From an uncultured Roseateles sp. (GTDB lineage Bacteria; Pseudomonadota; Gammaproteobacteria; Burkholderiales; Burkholderiaceae_C), in contig NZ_OY729424.1 of assembly GCF_963422335.1 (NCBI RefSeq), forward strand, positions 4,464,001 to 4,528,000: 64,000 nucleotides of DNA, read 5' to 3'. Position numbers and translations under genes: made by a program. Positions 46,806 to 55,131 of the stretch are shown here, piece by piece. The notes below the pieces were generated by a model. The model had not been told where the DNA came from, searched no databases, and worked only from the letters and a program-made list of their open reading frames with translations. The first letter of the stretch is position 1. Each line of letters starts with the position of its first letter.

Positions 46806-49079
46806 TCAGAGAGTGGCTTCGCGCTGCACCGGCTGGGCCGACGGATGCATGCGCACATTGGGATTCGCGGCCGGCTCGGGTGCTGCCGGGCGCTGGCCGG
46901 ACAGAGCCGCCAGCACCTGGTCTTTCGGACCGTCCAGCACGACGCGGCCGGCATCGACCACCATCAGGCGCCCCACCAGCTCCAGCACGGCCGGGCGGTG
47001 CGTCACCATCACCAGCGTGCAGCTGCCGGCGGCGTCTTTCAGCTGGCGCAGGAAGGCAATCTCGGACTGCGCGTCCATCGAACTGGTCGGCTCGTCCATC
47101 AACAGAATCTGGGGCTTGGTCACCAGGCAGCGGGCCAGGGCCACCAGCTGGCGCTGGCCGCCGGACAACAGGCTGCCCATCTCGCCCACCGGCAGGTCCC
47201 AGCCCAGCGGATGCGAGGCGACCAGACGGTCCAGCCCGGTCAGGCGGGCCACCTCGGTCAGCTGCGAGGCGTCGGCGCTGGCGCGGCCGAGCAGCACGTT
47301 GTCGCGCAGCGTGCCGTGGAACAGCCGCGGCTCCTGCGAGACAAAGCCGACTCGTGCGCGGAACTCGGCCGGGTCGATCTGGCGCAGATCGACGCCATCG
47401 ACCTCGACCCTGCCCTCGCTGGGCTGGTAGAGCCCGGCCAGCAACCGGAGAATGGTCGATTTGCCGCTGCCGATGCGGCCCAGAATGGCCACCCGCTCGC
47501 CCGGATTCAGGCGCATGCTGACGCTTTTCAGCACCTGCGGCGGCTTGTCCGTGCCTGTCATCGGGTAGGCGAAACTGACCTCCTGCAAAGCCATATGGCC
47601 GTTGAAGTTGGGCAGGCCGACATAGTTGCGGCCGACCTCGCGCTCGACCGGTTTGTTCATCAAGGCATCGAGCGAAACCAGGGCCGCACGGGCGCCCTGG
47701 TAGCGCGTGGCCAGCCCGACGACGCTGCCCAGCGGGCCGATCGCGCGGGTGGCAAACATCACTGCGCCGATCAGCGCGCCGGCGGTGATCTGGCCGTCCT
47801 TGATCAGGTACACGCCCCAGACCAGCATGATCATGGTGATCAGCTGCTGCAGCACCATCGTCACATTGCTGCTCCAGCTGGACATCGAGCGCGCGCGCAT
47901 GGCGGCATCGGCGCCAATGGCGGTGCTGGTTTCGTAGCGATGCAGGAAGCGGCCCTCGGCGCCGGCCGCCTTGAGGTCTTCCAACCCCTCGACCGCCTCG
48001 ACCAGCAGACCCTGCAGATCAGCCTGCTGCGTCATGCTGGCACTCATCGAGCGGCGCAGCGAACTCTGGATCAGCGCCGCCAGGCAGACGATGATGGGCA
48101 GGGCCAGCACCAGCACCCAGCCCAGCGGGCCGCCGATGACAAAGGTCATGGCCACGAACAGGATGATGAAAGGCAGGTCCGACAGCGCCGACATCGTCGC
48201 CGAGGCAAAGAAGTCGCGCACCACCTCGATCTGTGCCAGGTGGTGGGCATAGCTGCCGGCTGAAGGCGGACGGTGCTCCATGCGCACGCCCAGGGTCTGG
48301 CGGAACAGCATCGAGCCAATGATCAAGTCCGATTTACGCCCGGCCAGGTCGATCAGATGGCTGCGCAGCTGGCGGGCCACCAGGTCGAAGGCCAGTGCGA
48401 TGAAGGCGCCGATGGCCAGGGTCCACAGGGTCACCATGGCCTGGTGCGGAATCACCTTGTCATAAATCACCGAGGTGACCAGCCCGGTGACCATCATCAA
48501 CAGGTTGCTGAGCATGGCCGCCAGCAGCGAGGCGCGGTAGTAGGGGAAGAAGCGCCTCAGCGTGCTCCACAGCCAATGCCCGCCGGCCTGGTTCAGGCTG
48601 GCGGCGGTGGGCACCCCCTGGGCGCTGCTCTGCTGCGGCGTGGCGAGCAGGCAAAAGCCGGTGTACTCGGCCTCGAGATCGGCCGCCTCGGCCACGCAGC
48701 TGTGGCTCTCCGGGCCGGGGAAGACAACCTCGTAGCTCTGCAGGCGGCCGGGCTGCCCGTCGATGCGTCGCACCAGCACGCAGGCGTCGCCATTGTTCAG
48801 CAGCAGCACGGCCGGCAACAGCAGGCCATGGATATCAGCAATGCGGCGCTGCACCATGCCGGCGTTGAAACCGGCTTCGCGCAGCACGCGCAGCGCCTGG
48901 TCGGGTCCCAGCGCGCCATCGATCGGTATGCCGGCCAGCAGCGACTCGGCCGAACGCGGCCGGCCGTGATGGCCGGTCAGCCAGGACAGCGCCTGCGCCA
49001 GCGGGTCATCGTCGCGCGACACCTCGTCGGCGGCCGATGAGCCCGGCGTCGGTGGGTCGAAGAAGTCGGCGTCAGCCAT
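46806..49079 (-). CDS. Type I secretion ABC transporter (permease/ATPase, LapB/LssB-like)
   Basis: The 757-residue protein has three parts. Residues 1 to about 160 form a C39-peptidase-like domain in which the catalytic Cys region is degenerate (DPLAQALSWL), so it should recognise and not cleave its substrate. A six-helix exporter domain follows at about 190-470. The ATPase domain has Walker A ILGRIGSGKST, signature LLSGGQRQL and Walker B QILLMDEPTSS. This domain order and length match the LapB/LssB group, which exports very large adhesins. It lies downstream of the GT41 gene by 30 bases and upstream of the HlyD and TolC genes. The octad-repeat proteins at 12051-30377 are the only evident large substrates in the window. 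Confidence 0.93.
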   Translation of the reverse strand: MADADFFDPPTPGSSAADEVSRDDDPLAQALSWLTGHHGRPRSAESLLAGIPIDGALGPDQALRVLREAGFNAGMVQRRIADIHGLLLPAVLLLNNGDACVLVRRIDGQPGRLQSYEVVFPGPESHSCVAEAADLEAEYTGFCLLATPQQSSAQGVPTAASLNQAGGHWLWSTLRRFFPYYRASLLAAMLSNLLMMVTGLVTSVIYDKVIPHQAMVTLWTLAIGAFIALAFDLVARQLRSHLIDLAGRKSDLIIGSMLFRQTLGVRMEHRPPSAGSYAHHLAQIEVVRDFFASATMSALSDLPFIILFVAMTFVIGGPLGWVLVLALPIIVCLAALIQSSLRRSMSASMTQQADLQGLLVEAVEGLEDLKAAGAEGRFLHRYETSTAIGADAAMRARSMSSWSSNVTMVLQQLITMIMLVWGVYLIKDGQITAGALIGAVMFATRAIGPLGSVVGLATRYQGARAALVSLDALMNKPVEREVGRNYVGLPNFNGHMALQEVSFAYPMTGTDKPPQVLKSVSMRLNPGERVAILGRIGSGKSTILRLLAGLYQPSEGRVEVDGVDLRQIDPAEFRARVGFVSQEPRLFHGTLRDNVLLGRASADASQLTEVARLTGLDRLVASHPLGWDLPVGEMGSLLSGGQRQLVALARCLVTKPQILLMDEPTSSMDAQSEIAFLRQLKDAAGSCTLVMVTHRPAVLELVGRLMVVDAGRVVLDGPKDQVLAALSGQRPAAPEPAANPNVRMHPSAQPVQREATL

Positions 49080-49109
49080 GTTGGGATGCGGGAGGGCGTG
49101 GACTCAGCG

Positions 49110-50963
49110 TCAGCCGCGGTGGGCCAGCGCCAGACGCTCGAACTCGGCCTCGAGGCCGCGCACGATGGCCGGCACATCGAACAGCGACGACTGGCGCCCG
49201 CACTCGTTCAGGTAGCGCCGGTAGAAATGGGCACGCTGTGGCTGGCGGCCGATCTGCACCGCCAGCTTCTCGTAGTCAGCCAGGCTGGTGGTGATCAGGT
49301 CGGGCAGGCCGACATTGGTCAGGAGGCTGCCGCACATGCGCGAAATATAGCTCCGGCCCGACAGCGTCAGGATGGGCGTGCTCATCCACAGCGCGTCGCT
49401 GGCCGTCGTGCCGGCGTTGAACGGGAAGGTGTCCAGGCAGAGGTCGACCAGCTGAAAACGCGCCAGGTATTCGGCCGGCGTCACCCGCGGGGCAAAGATC
49501 AGGCGCTCGGGCGCCACGCCATGGGCCTGGGCCGTGCGCAGCATATTTGCCTGCGCCCAGCTGTTGTCGGCCAGCAGCCAGAGCACACTGCCCGGCACCT
49601 GGGCCAGGATATTCATCCAGGCGTTGAACACCTCTTCGGTGAACTTGTGGTTGTTGTTGAACGAGCCGAACACAAAGGCGTCTTCGGGCAGGCCGTAGCG
49701 CGCGCGTGTGGGCAGCGGCGCGATCTCGCGCTTGCGGTCGCTGACCTGGTAGCAGTTCGGCAGGTAGATCGGCTTCTCGGTGTAGTAGCGCAGCTCCTCG
49801 GGCGGCATCACATAGCGGTCAGCAATGATCCAGTCCACGCCGGGCAGGGCCGAGGTCGCCGGCAGGCCCAGATAGCTGGCCTGGATGGGCGCCGGCCGGT
49901 GCGCCAGGATGCCGGGGCGTGCGCCGCTGGTCAGGCCCTGCAGGTCGACCAGCACGTCGATGCCCAGCTGGGCGATCAGGCGCGCCGCGGTGGCGTCGTC
50001 GAGGCCGCCGATGCGGTAGACCTGATCCATCGATTCCACCAGGCGCTTGCGCAGCGCCGTGCCGTCCTCGCGGCTCCAGCAAAAGGCATTGACCTCGAAA
50101 CGGCTGCGGTCGTGCAACTCGTACAGCTCGGCCGAGAGCAGACCCACGGCATGGGTGCACAGATCGCCGGACAGGTAGCCGATCTTGATCTTGCCGCTGC
50201 GCGGTTTCTGCGCCGCGAAGGCCGCGTGCAGCGGCTGACCGGTGACTTTCTGCGTGCGCTCGAACACGAAACGCTGCGCCGCCAGCAGTTGCAGTGCCGG
50301 ATCGTCGGTGGCGCTCAGGGTGGCCAGGGCCGAGGTGCCGCGCAGCAGCATGTTTTGCGTCAACTCGCCGACGGTCTCGTACAGCGGCCATTTGCATTGC
50401 TTCTGGCGGATGTGCACATAGTGCTGGATGACGTCGGGCTGGTCGGCCTTCAGGGCCAGGCTGCGGCACATCAAGGCTTCGGATTCGTCGTAGCGGCGCA
50501 GGGTTTCGAGCAGACGGGCACTGTTGTTCAGCGCGTGCAGGCGGAAATCCAGCGTCGCCTCGCCACCGGTGGCGGTCATCGCGTCAACGGCCTTCCACTC
50601 GGTCAGCGCCTCGTCGTGGCGGCCCTGGTTTTCCAGCTGATGCCCCAGGTTCAGGCGCGCCTGCGGAAAGTCGGCGTGGAGCTGCAGCGCGTGGCGGTAG
50701 GCCTGCTCGGCCTCGGCGTGGCGCGACAAGCTGCCCAGCACCGTGCCCCAGTTGAAACAGGCGACATGGCGGAACGGCGATTCGGTGCTCGCTATCCAGG
50801 CCTCGTACAGCTGGGCCGAGGCCTCGGACATGCCGCTGTTCGTCAGACGCTGGGCGCGTTCGATCAGCTCGCCCAGCTGCATCTGCCCCGAGCGTGACAG
50901 GGCCATATCACCCTCCACTTCGGGAGGCACGGGCTTGGGAGTCGCGATGGCAGTTGTGTCCAT
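49110..50963 (-). CDS. GT41-family glycosyltransferase (OGT/SPINDLY type) with TPR repeats
   Basis: The 617-residue protein has TPR-like helices in its first 200 residues (FNWGTVLGSLSRHAEAEQAY, LNLGHQLENQGRHDEAL). A GT41 catalytic region follows: KIGYLSGDLCTHAVGLLSAEL, with a His at the place of the catalytic-region His of OGT; ILAHRPAPIQASYLGLPATS; FVFGSFNNNHKFTEEVFNAW; and CLDTFPFNAGTTASDALWMS. GT41 enzymes glycosylate proteins in the cytoplasm: OGT on Ser/Thr, SPINDLY with fucose, HMW1C/NGT on Asn in N-x-S/T. Being the first gene of the type I secretion operon, it may modify the exported octad protein, as HMW1C does for its adhesin. Donor and linkage cannot be deduced. Confidence 0.88.
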   Translation of the reverse strand: MDTTAIATPKPVPPEVEGDMALSRSGQMQLGELIERAQRLTNSGMSEASAQLYEAWIASTESPFRHVACFNWGTVLGSLSRHAEAEQAYRHALQLHADFPQARLNLGHQLENQGRHDEALTEWKAVDAMTATGGEATLDFRLHALNNSARLLETLRRYDESEALMCRSLALKADQPDVIQHYVHIRQKQCKWPLYETVGELTQNMLLRGTSALATLSATDDPALQLLAAQRFVFERTQKVTGQPLHAAFAAQKPRSGKIKIGYLSGDLCTHAVGLLSAELYELHDRSRFEVNAFCWSREDGTALRKRLVESMDQVYRIGGLDDATAARLIAQLGIDVLVDLQGLTSGARPGILAHRPAPIQASYLGLPATSALPGVDWIIADRYVMPPEELRYYTEKPIYLPNCYQVSDRKREIAPLPTRARYGLPEDAFVFGSFNNNHKFTEEVFNAWMNILAQVPGSVLWLLADNSWAQANMLRTAQAHGVAPERLIFAPRVTPAEYLARFQLVDLCLDTFPFNAGTTASDALWMSTPILTLSGRSYISRMCGSLLTNVGLPDLITTSLADYEKLAVQIGRQPQRAHFYRRYLNECGRQSSLFDVPAIVRGLEAEFERLALAHRG

Positions 50964-51040
50964 GGGGCAGGCAGGTGAACGCGCGGCGGCGCGATTGGTG
51001 GTCCCCTCGATAGTAGAAGGGAGCCGACCCGGCCGGCCAG

Positions 51041-51072
51041 GGGATTAGCGGTGCAAAAGCGCAGCTAATCCC
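51041..51072. repeat. Palindromic intergenic element GGGATTAGC / GCTAATCCC
   Basis: Two perfect 9-base arms (51041-51049 and 51064-51072) are separated by 14 bases that can add a short TGC/GCA pairing. It lies between the acylase gene and the GT41 gene on a continuous minus-strand series. It may act as a transcript-end hairpin for the acylase or be a dispersed REP-like element. Confidence 0.55.
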
Positions 51073-51111
51073 ACCCTCTATCGGCCATCCATCCCCTGCC
51101 TTGAGCCCCTT

Positions 51112-51134
51112 AAATGGGGTCGGAGTGCAATTTT
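51112..51134. repeat. REP-like fragment with TGGGGTCGGAGTGCAATTT
   Basis: A segment of the TGGGGTC-GGAGTGCAATTTTTG type, which I recognise as a recurrent end sequence of REP elements in betaproteobacteria. It lies 24 bases downstream of the acylase stop and shares its core with the palindrome in meaB. Confidence 0.4.
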
Positions 51135-51157
51135 TGACGCGGCTTCAACCCGTCCGC

Positions 51158-53554
51158 TCACGGTGCGGGCTGCAAGCTCAGCACCCTGCCCGGCTGGCCG
51201 TCGCCCCACAGCGGCACATCCTCCACCTTGGCCCAGGCAGCCACCATGTCGCGGTAGTGCGGCGAAAACGGCAGCCCCGACTGCCCGGTGGACAGCATGA
51301 CGCGCGAGCGGCTGAGTTCGCCCAGGTCGTACAGCGCCCGCAGCGAGGGGCCATGGTCGTCCAGGTAGAGCTCGCCGGTGGTGGCGTCCGGCCGCTGGTT
51401 GACCCGGCCGACATTGATGCTGAACGAGTCGCCGCCGACAGCTACCCTGGCTTCGAACCAGCCGGCCAGCGGCTTGACGCGGCTGAACGGCCGGTGCTCG
51501 GACCGGGCCTGATGCACCCTGCCCCAGCGCCACTCCGCCACATCGCCACCCAGCCGCGCCTGCAGCTCATCCAGCGCCCGCGTGAAGGCTGAGTCGATCT
51601 GTGCCTGGCAGTCTGCCTTGCACCACCAGGCGTCGTTGCGCTCGAGCACGCCCTCCAGCGCATCGCGCAGGCTGCGCGCGCCGAGCAGCTTTTGCATCGC
51701 CGCGTCACCGCCGACCTTGTCGGTGAACAGGCCCAGGGTCAGCTGGCGTGACCAGGCCCACAGCAGCGTCGGCGCCACGCGATCGGCGCCGAGCACACCG
51801 TCGAAGCCCTGCAGCTGGGCCTGGGCGGCTACCGCGAGCGGGTGGCCGGATTGGGCTTTCTGCAGGTAGGGCAGCAGCTTCAAGGTGCCCAGCGACAGCT
51901 GATCGGCCTGGATCGCCCGCAGACTGGCCAGGTCGTGCTTGGCCGTGGCCTGCAGCAGCTGCTCGATGCGCTGCTGGCGGTAGGGCACAGCCCATTCGCT
52001 GGTCAGATAGTGCGGATAGTCGGGCCCGTGGATGCGCTGGTTGGCGGTGGCGATGAAACCCCGCGCCGGGTCGATCTCGCGCGGCGTCTCGGCGGCGGGG
52101 ATGAAACCGGCCCAGTCATAGCGGGCATCCCAGCCGGGCGCCGGCACCAGGCCCTTCAGATCGTTGTCGGCCCTGCGGATCGGCACTTTGCCAGGCGCCA
52201 CCATGCCGATATGGCCGTCACGGTCGGCCACCGCCATGTTCTGCATTGGCGCCAGCCAGGCGGCCGAGGCCTCGACATAGGCTTGCACCGAGGTGGCCCG
52301 GCTCATCGCCAGGCCGGCGGCCACCGCGTCGAACTCGGGCTCCAACGCCACCCAGCGCATGGCCAGCGCATAGGTCGGCTTGGCCTTGGGGCCGATCAGT
52401 CCCTCGGTCACACCGGCATCCGAGATCACCGGGCCGTGCCGCGTGGCGCGCAGTGTCATCTGCACATCCGGCTTGCCCTTGACCTTGATGGTCTCGGTCA
52501 AGGTGGTGAACGCCGCCCAGCCGTCCGGCGTCTGGTACTGGCTCGCGTCATCGGGCTTGATGCGCTCCAGATACAGGTCCTGTACGTCGGGCGCGGTATT
52601 CGTGTAGCCCCAGGCGATGTGCTGGCTCTGCCCCAGCACCACCAGCGGCAGGCCCGGCAGGGTCGCACCGGCCAGTTTGAAGCCGGGCGCCTCCAGCCGG
52701 GCGAAGTACCACAGCGCCGGTGCGCTGAGCTTGAGATGCGGGTCATTGGCCAGCAGCGGCTTGCCGCTGACCGTGTGGCTGCCATGCACGACCCAGTTGT
52801 TGGAGCCCACCCCCTCGATGCCCGAGGGCGGCGCGCTGTTCAGCGCCTGATGGCCGAGCTCGCCGTCGACCGAGAGGCCCCGGTACAGCGCCGCATAGTC
52901 GGCCGTGGCCAGCGGCTTGTCGCCGGGATACGGCGGTATCAACTCATTGATGCGCTCCACCGGCAGCTTCAGTGCCAGGCGCATGCGCTGCAGCTCGGTG
53001 GTCCAGTTGCCGCCCAGATCCCAGGCCATCATGATGCTCCAGGCCAGGCTGTCCACCGGCTCCCAGTCTTCGGGCTGCAGGCCCAGTATCAGGAACTCCG
53101 GCGGCCGCGCGCCCAGATGGCTGCGCACATAGCGGTTCACGCCGGCCGCATAGGCCGTCAGCAGGGCCCGGCTCTCCGGCGAGGCCAGCGCCCATTGCGC
53201 AGCCGCGGCACGCCGCACACCCAGCGCGCGCAAGAAACGATCGCTCTCCAGCGCCGCATCGCCAAAGGCCTCGGCCAGGCGGCCCGAGCCGATGCGCTTG
53301 TGGGTGTCCAGCTGCCAGAGACGGTCCTGCGCATGGACGAAACCGAGGCCGAAGACCAGGTCTTCCATCGAACCGGCCTTGATGCTGGGAATGCCCTGCG
53401 CGTCGCGCTCTATGGTCACGGCCGCTTTCAGGCCGGCGACGGTCAGCACGCCCTCGGTCTGGGGCAGGACCTGACGGCTGTAGCCCCAGAACGCCAGGGC
53501 CAGCCCCAGCAGCAAGGCCAGCACGACCACCGCCAAGCGACGCAACCAACGCAT
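51158..53554 (-). CDS. Penicillin acylase-family N-terminal nucleophile hydrolase
   Basis: The 798-residue precursor has an N-terminal membrane/signal segment (RRLAVVVLALLLGLALAFWG), an alpha-chain region (GIPSIKAGSMEDLVFGLGFVHAQDRLWQLD), a spacer, and the autocleavage site where GSNNWVV supplies the catalytic Ser251 that becomes the beta-chain N-terminus. LLANDPHLKLSAP and GHIGMVAPGKVPIR are beta-chain features. Such periplasmic enzymes cleave amide bonds of beta-lactams or acyl-homoserine lactones; the real substrate is not evident. It is transcribed in the same direction as the GT41/type I operon but is separated from it by two palindromic elements, so it is probably a separate unit. Confidence 0.9.
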   Translation of the reverse strand: MRWLRRLAVVVLALLLGLALAFWGYSRQVLPQTEGVLTVAGLKAAVTIERDAQGIPSIKAGSMEDLVFGLGFVHAQDRLWQLDTHKRIGSGRLAEAFGDAALESDRFLRALGVRRAAAAQWALASPESRALLTAYAAGVNRYVRSHLGARPPEFLILGLQPEDWEPVDSLAWSIMMAWDLGGNWTTELQRMRLALKLPVERINELIPPYPGDKPLATADYAALYRGLSVDGELGHQALNSAPPSGIEGVGSNNWVVHGSHTVSGKPLLANDPHLKLSAPALWYFARLEAPGFKLAGATLPGLPLVVLGQSQHIAWGYTNTAPDVQDLYLERIKPDDASQYQTPDGWAAFTTLTETIKVKGKPDVQMTLRATRHGPVISDAGVTEGLIGPKAKPTYALAMRWVALEPEFDAVAAGLAMSRATSVQAYVEASAAWLAPMQNMAVADRDGHIGMVAPGKVPIRRADNDLKGLVPAPGWDARYDWAGFIPAAETPREIDPARGFIATANQRIHGPDYPHYLTSEWAVPYRQQRIEQLLQATAKHDLASLRAIQADQLSLGTLKLLPYLQKAQSGHPLAVAAQAQLQGFDGVLGADRVAPTLLWAWSRQLTLGLFTDKVGGDAAMQKLLGARSLRDALEGVLERNDAWWCKADCQAQIDSAFTRALDELQARLGGDVAEWRWGRVHQARSEHRPFSRVKPLAGWFEARVAVGGDSFSINVGRVNQRPDATTGELYLDDHGPSLRALYDLGELSRSRVMLSTGQSGLPFSPHYRDMVAAWAKVEDVPLWGDGQPGRVLSLQPAP

Positions 53555-53701
53555 AGTTCTTCCTTCCGAGCAGATGCGCCAGCCTAGCGGCGGTGGATGG
53601 CCCGCGCATCGGTGCTTATGCCATTTGTCACGAAATCTGGCCCCTCATTGGGCAGCTATTCGGCCTTTCAGGGTTGATAGGCGCTGACCAGAATCGACAA
53701 C

Positions 53702-54160
53702 ATGCTGAATCATCTGCTGACCCGCTGGCTACGTCCTGCTGCCCTTGCGACCCGCGAGCACGCCGGCCGTGGCCGCTGGCAGGCCAGCGTCAACCCGCCG
53801 GCGCTGTACCGGGGCGACTCTTTTTTCCAGACCCTCATGCGCTGGATCCCCGGCGAAACCGACGCCTGGGACGCCTCGGGCAACACCCGGCACGCGCGCA
53901 CTGCCATCGAGTTGCCTACGGTACGGGCCCGCTTCATCGCGCAGCTGGACGACATCCACCGCGACGATGTCGAGGCGCTGCTGGCCCGCATCAGGCGCAG
54001 CCGCTCGCTGCGCGATCTCTGGCATCTGCGCCCGGCCGTCTACAACATGGTGGCCCGCGCCCTTGATCAAACCGAGGCGGAACACCGCATGAACCGCCTC
54101 AACCAGTTGTTCCCGGCGCAGGCCGGTGCAGCACGAGCCGGTCGCAAGACCCGGCACTGA
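53702..54160 (+). CDS. Protein of unknown function (152 residues)
   Basis: I do not recognise this protein. It is basic and probably cytoplasmic, with no signal or membrane segment. A central WIPGETDAWDASG is followed by a helical half with many Arg and Leu (DDVEALLARIRRSRSLRDLWHLRP) and an Arg-rich tail. The reading frame has codon use like its neighbours. It begins at an ATG 147 bases from the divergent acylase gene and is followed after 26 bases by another small gene on the same strand, with which it may form an operon. Confidence 0.6.
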   Translation: MLNHLLTRWLRPAALATREHAGRGRWQASVNPPALYRGDSFFQTLMRWIPGETDAWDASGNTRHARTAIELPTVRARFIAQLDDIHRDDVEALLARIRRSRSLRDLWHLRPAVYNMVARALDQTEAEHRMNRLNQLFPAQAGAARAGRKTRH

Positions 54161-54186
54161 ATTCACCGCCCCACAAGGAGCAAGCG

Positions 54187-54531
54187 ATGGACATGAGCAT
54201 GGAACTGACGCTGCGCGACATTCCCGCCTTCCTGCCGCCCTGGACCTTTGCCAAGGTGGGCCGGCCCGATGAACGGCGCGCCCGCCATGGCGCCCGCCGC
54301 TGCTTCGTCGATCTGAAGATGAGCTTCATGCGCGCCGCCGCCGAGGTGCAGGGCCTCGAGGGCCAGGCGCTGCAGGAGCATGTGCGCCAGGCCGTCGAAC
54401 CGATCGAGCTGTGGCTGATGCACACCCGGCTGCTGGCCAGCCTGCCGCTGGACCATCTGCGCGGCGACCAGCACCGCCAGGCGCTGCAGGAAGCGCTGGC
54501 GCGGGTGTTTCCGGCCGGTTCAGCGACCTAA
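54187..54531 (+). CDS. Protein of unknown function (114 residues)
   Basis: Not recognised. The small, probably helical protein has ELTLRDIPAFLPPWTFAKVG, then an Arg-rich stretch and a Leu-rich C-terminal half (LWLMHTRLLASLPLDHLRGD). CAAGGAG just upstream of the ATG is a good ribosome site. It is probably co-transcribed with the preceding unknown gene. Its last 12 bases overlap the convergent DUF1993 gene. Confidence 0.55.
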   Translation: MDMSMELTLRDIPAFLPPWTFAKVGRPDERRARHGARRCFVDLKMSFMRAAAEVQGLEGQALQEHVRQAVEPIELWLMHTRLLASLPLDHLRGDQHRQALQEALARVFPAGSAT

Positions 54532-55026
54532 GAAGTCGTTCTTGCCAATGTCCACGCCGGCATGGCGCAGCAGGGCATAGGTCATGGTCAGGTGGAAGTG
54601 GAAGTTGGCCAGCACGAAGTGCTTCAGATAGGTCTCGCCGTCAAAGCGCAGCGGCTCGCCGCTGCGTGTCGGGATCTCGATGGCGCGCTGCTCCGAGCCG
54701 TCGATCTGCGCCGGCGTCACCGACTGCACAAAGGCGATCGTCTTGTTGATGCGCTCGCGCAGATCGGCCAGGCTGGCTTCGTTGTCTTCCCACTTCGGGT
54801 TCTCGATGCCCGCCAGGCGCGCCACGCAACCCTTGGCGGCATCGCTGGCGATCTGGATCTGGCGGGTGAACGGCAGCATATCGGGCGCCAGGCGCAGGCT
54901 CAAGTAGACGCTGGTGTCGAACTTCTTGGCCTCGGCATGCTGTTCGGCCTTGTCCAGCCACTTCAGGGTGTTGCTCAGCAGCCGGACAAAAACCGGCACG
55001 CTGGCCGAATACATCGAAATGCTCAT
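54520..55026 (-). CDS. DUF1993 family protein
   Basis: The 168-residue helical protein begins MSISMYSASVPVFVRLLSNT and contains APDMLPFTRQIQIASD, GKCVARLAG-like helices and HFVLANFHFHLTMTYALLRH. This pattern is that of DUF1993, a DinB-like four-helix bundle of unknown biochemical role. The ATG at 55026 with GGAG upstream gives the normal family length; a longer frame to 55377 overlaps the divergent dehydrogenase gene and is rejected. Confidence 0.85.
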   Translation of the reverse strand: MSISMYSASVPVFVRLLSNTLKWLDKAEQHAEAKKFDTSVYLSLRLAPDMLPFTRQIQIASDAAKGCVARLAGIENPKWEDNEASLADLRERINKTIAFVQSVTPAQIDGSEQRAIEIPTRSGEPLRFDGETYLKHFVLANFHFHLTMTYALLRHAGVDIGKNDFLGR

Positions 55027-55131
55027 GGGGGTCTCCGCGGATTTGTGTGCGGCAGATGGTAACCAGTCGTCGACTTTTGTGCTCTGCCGGCCGCCAAGGC
55101 CACAAGGTGCGGGCAGAATGTCAGCCAAACC

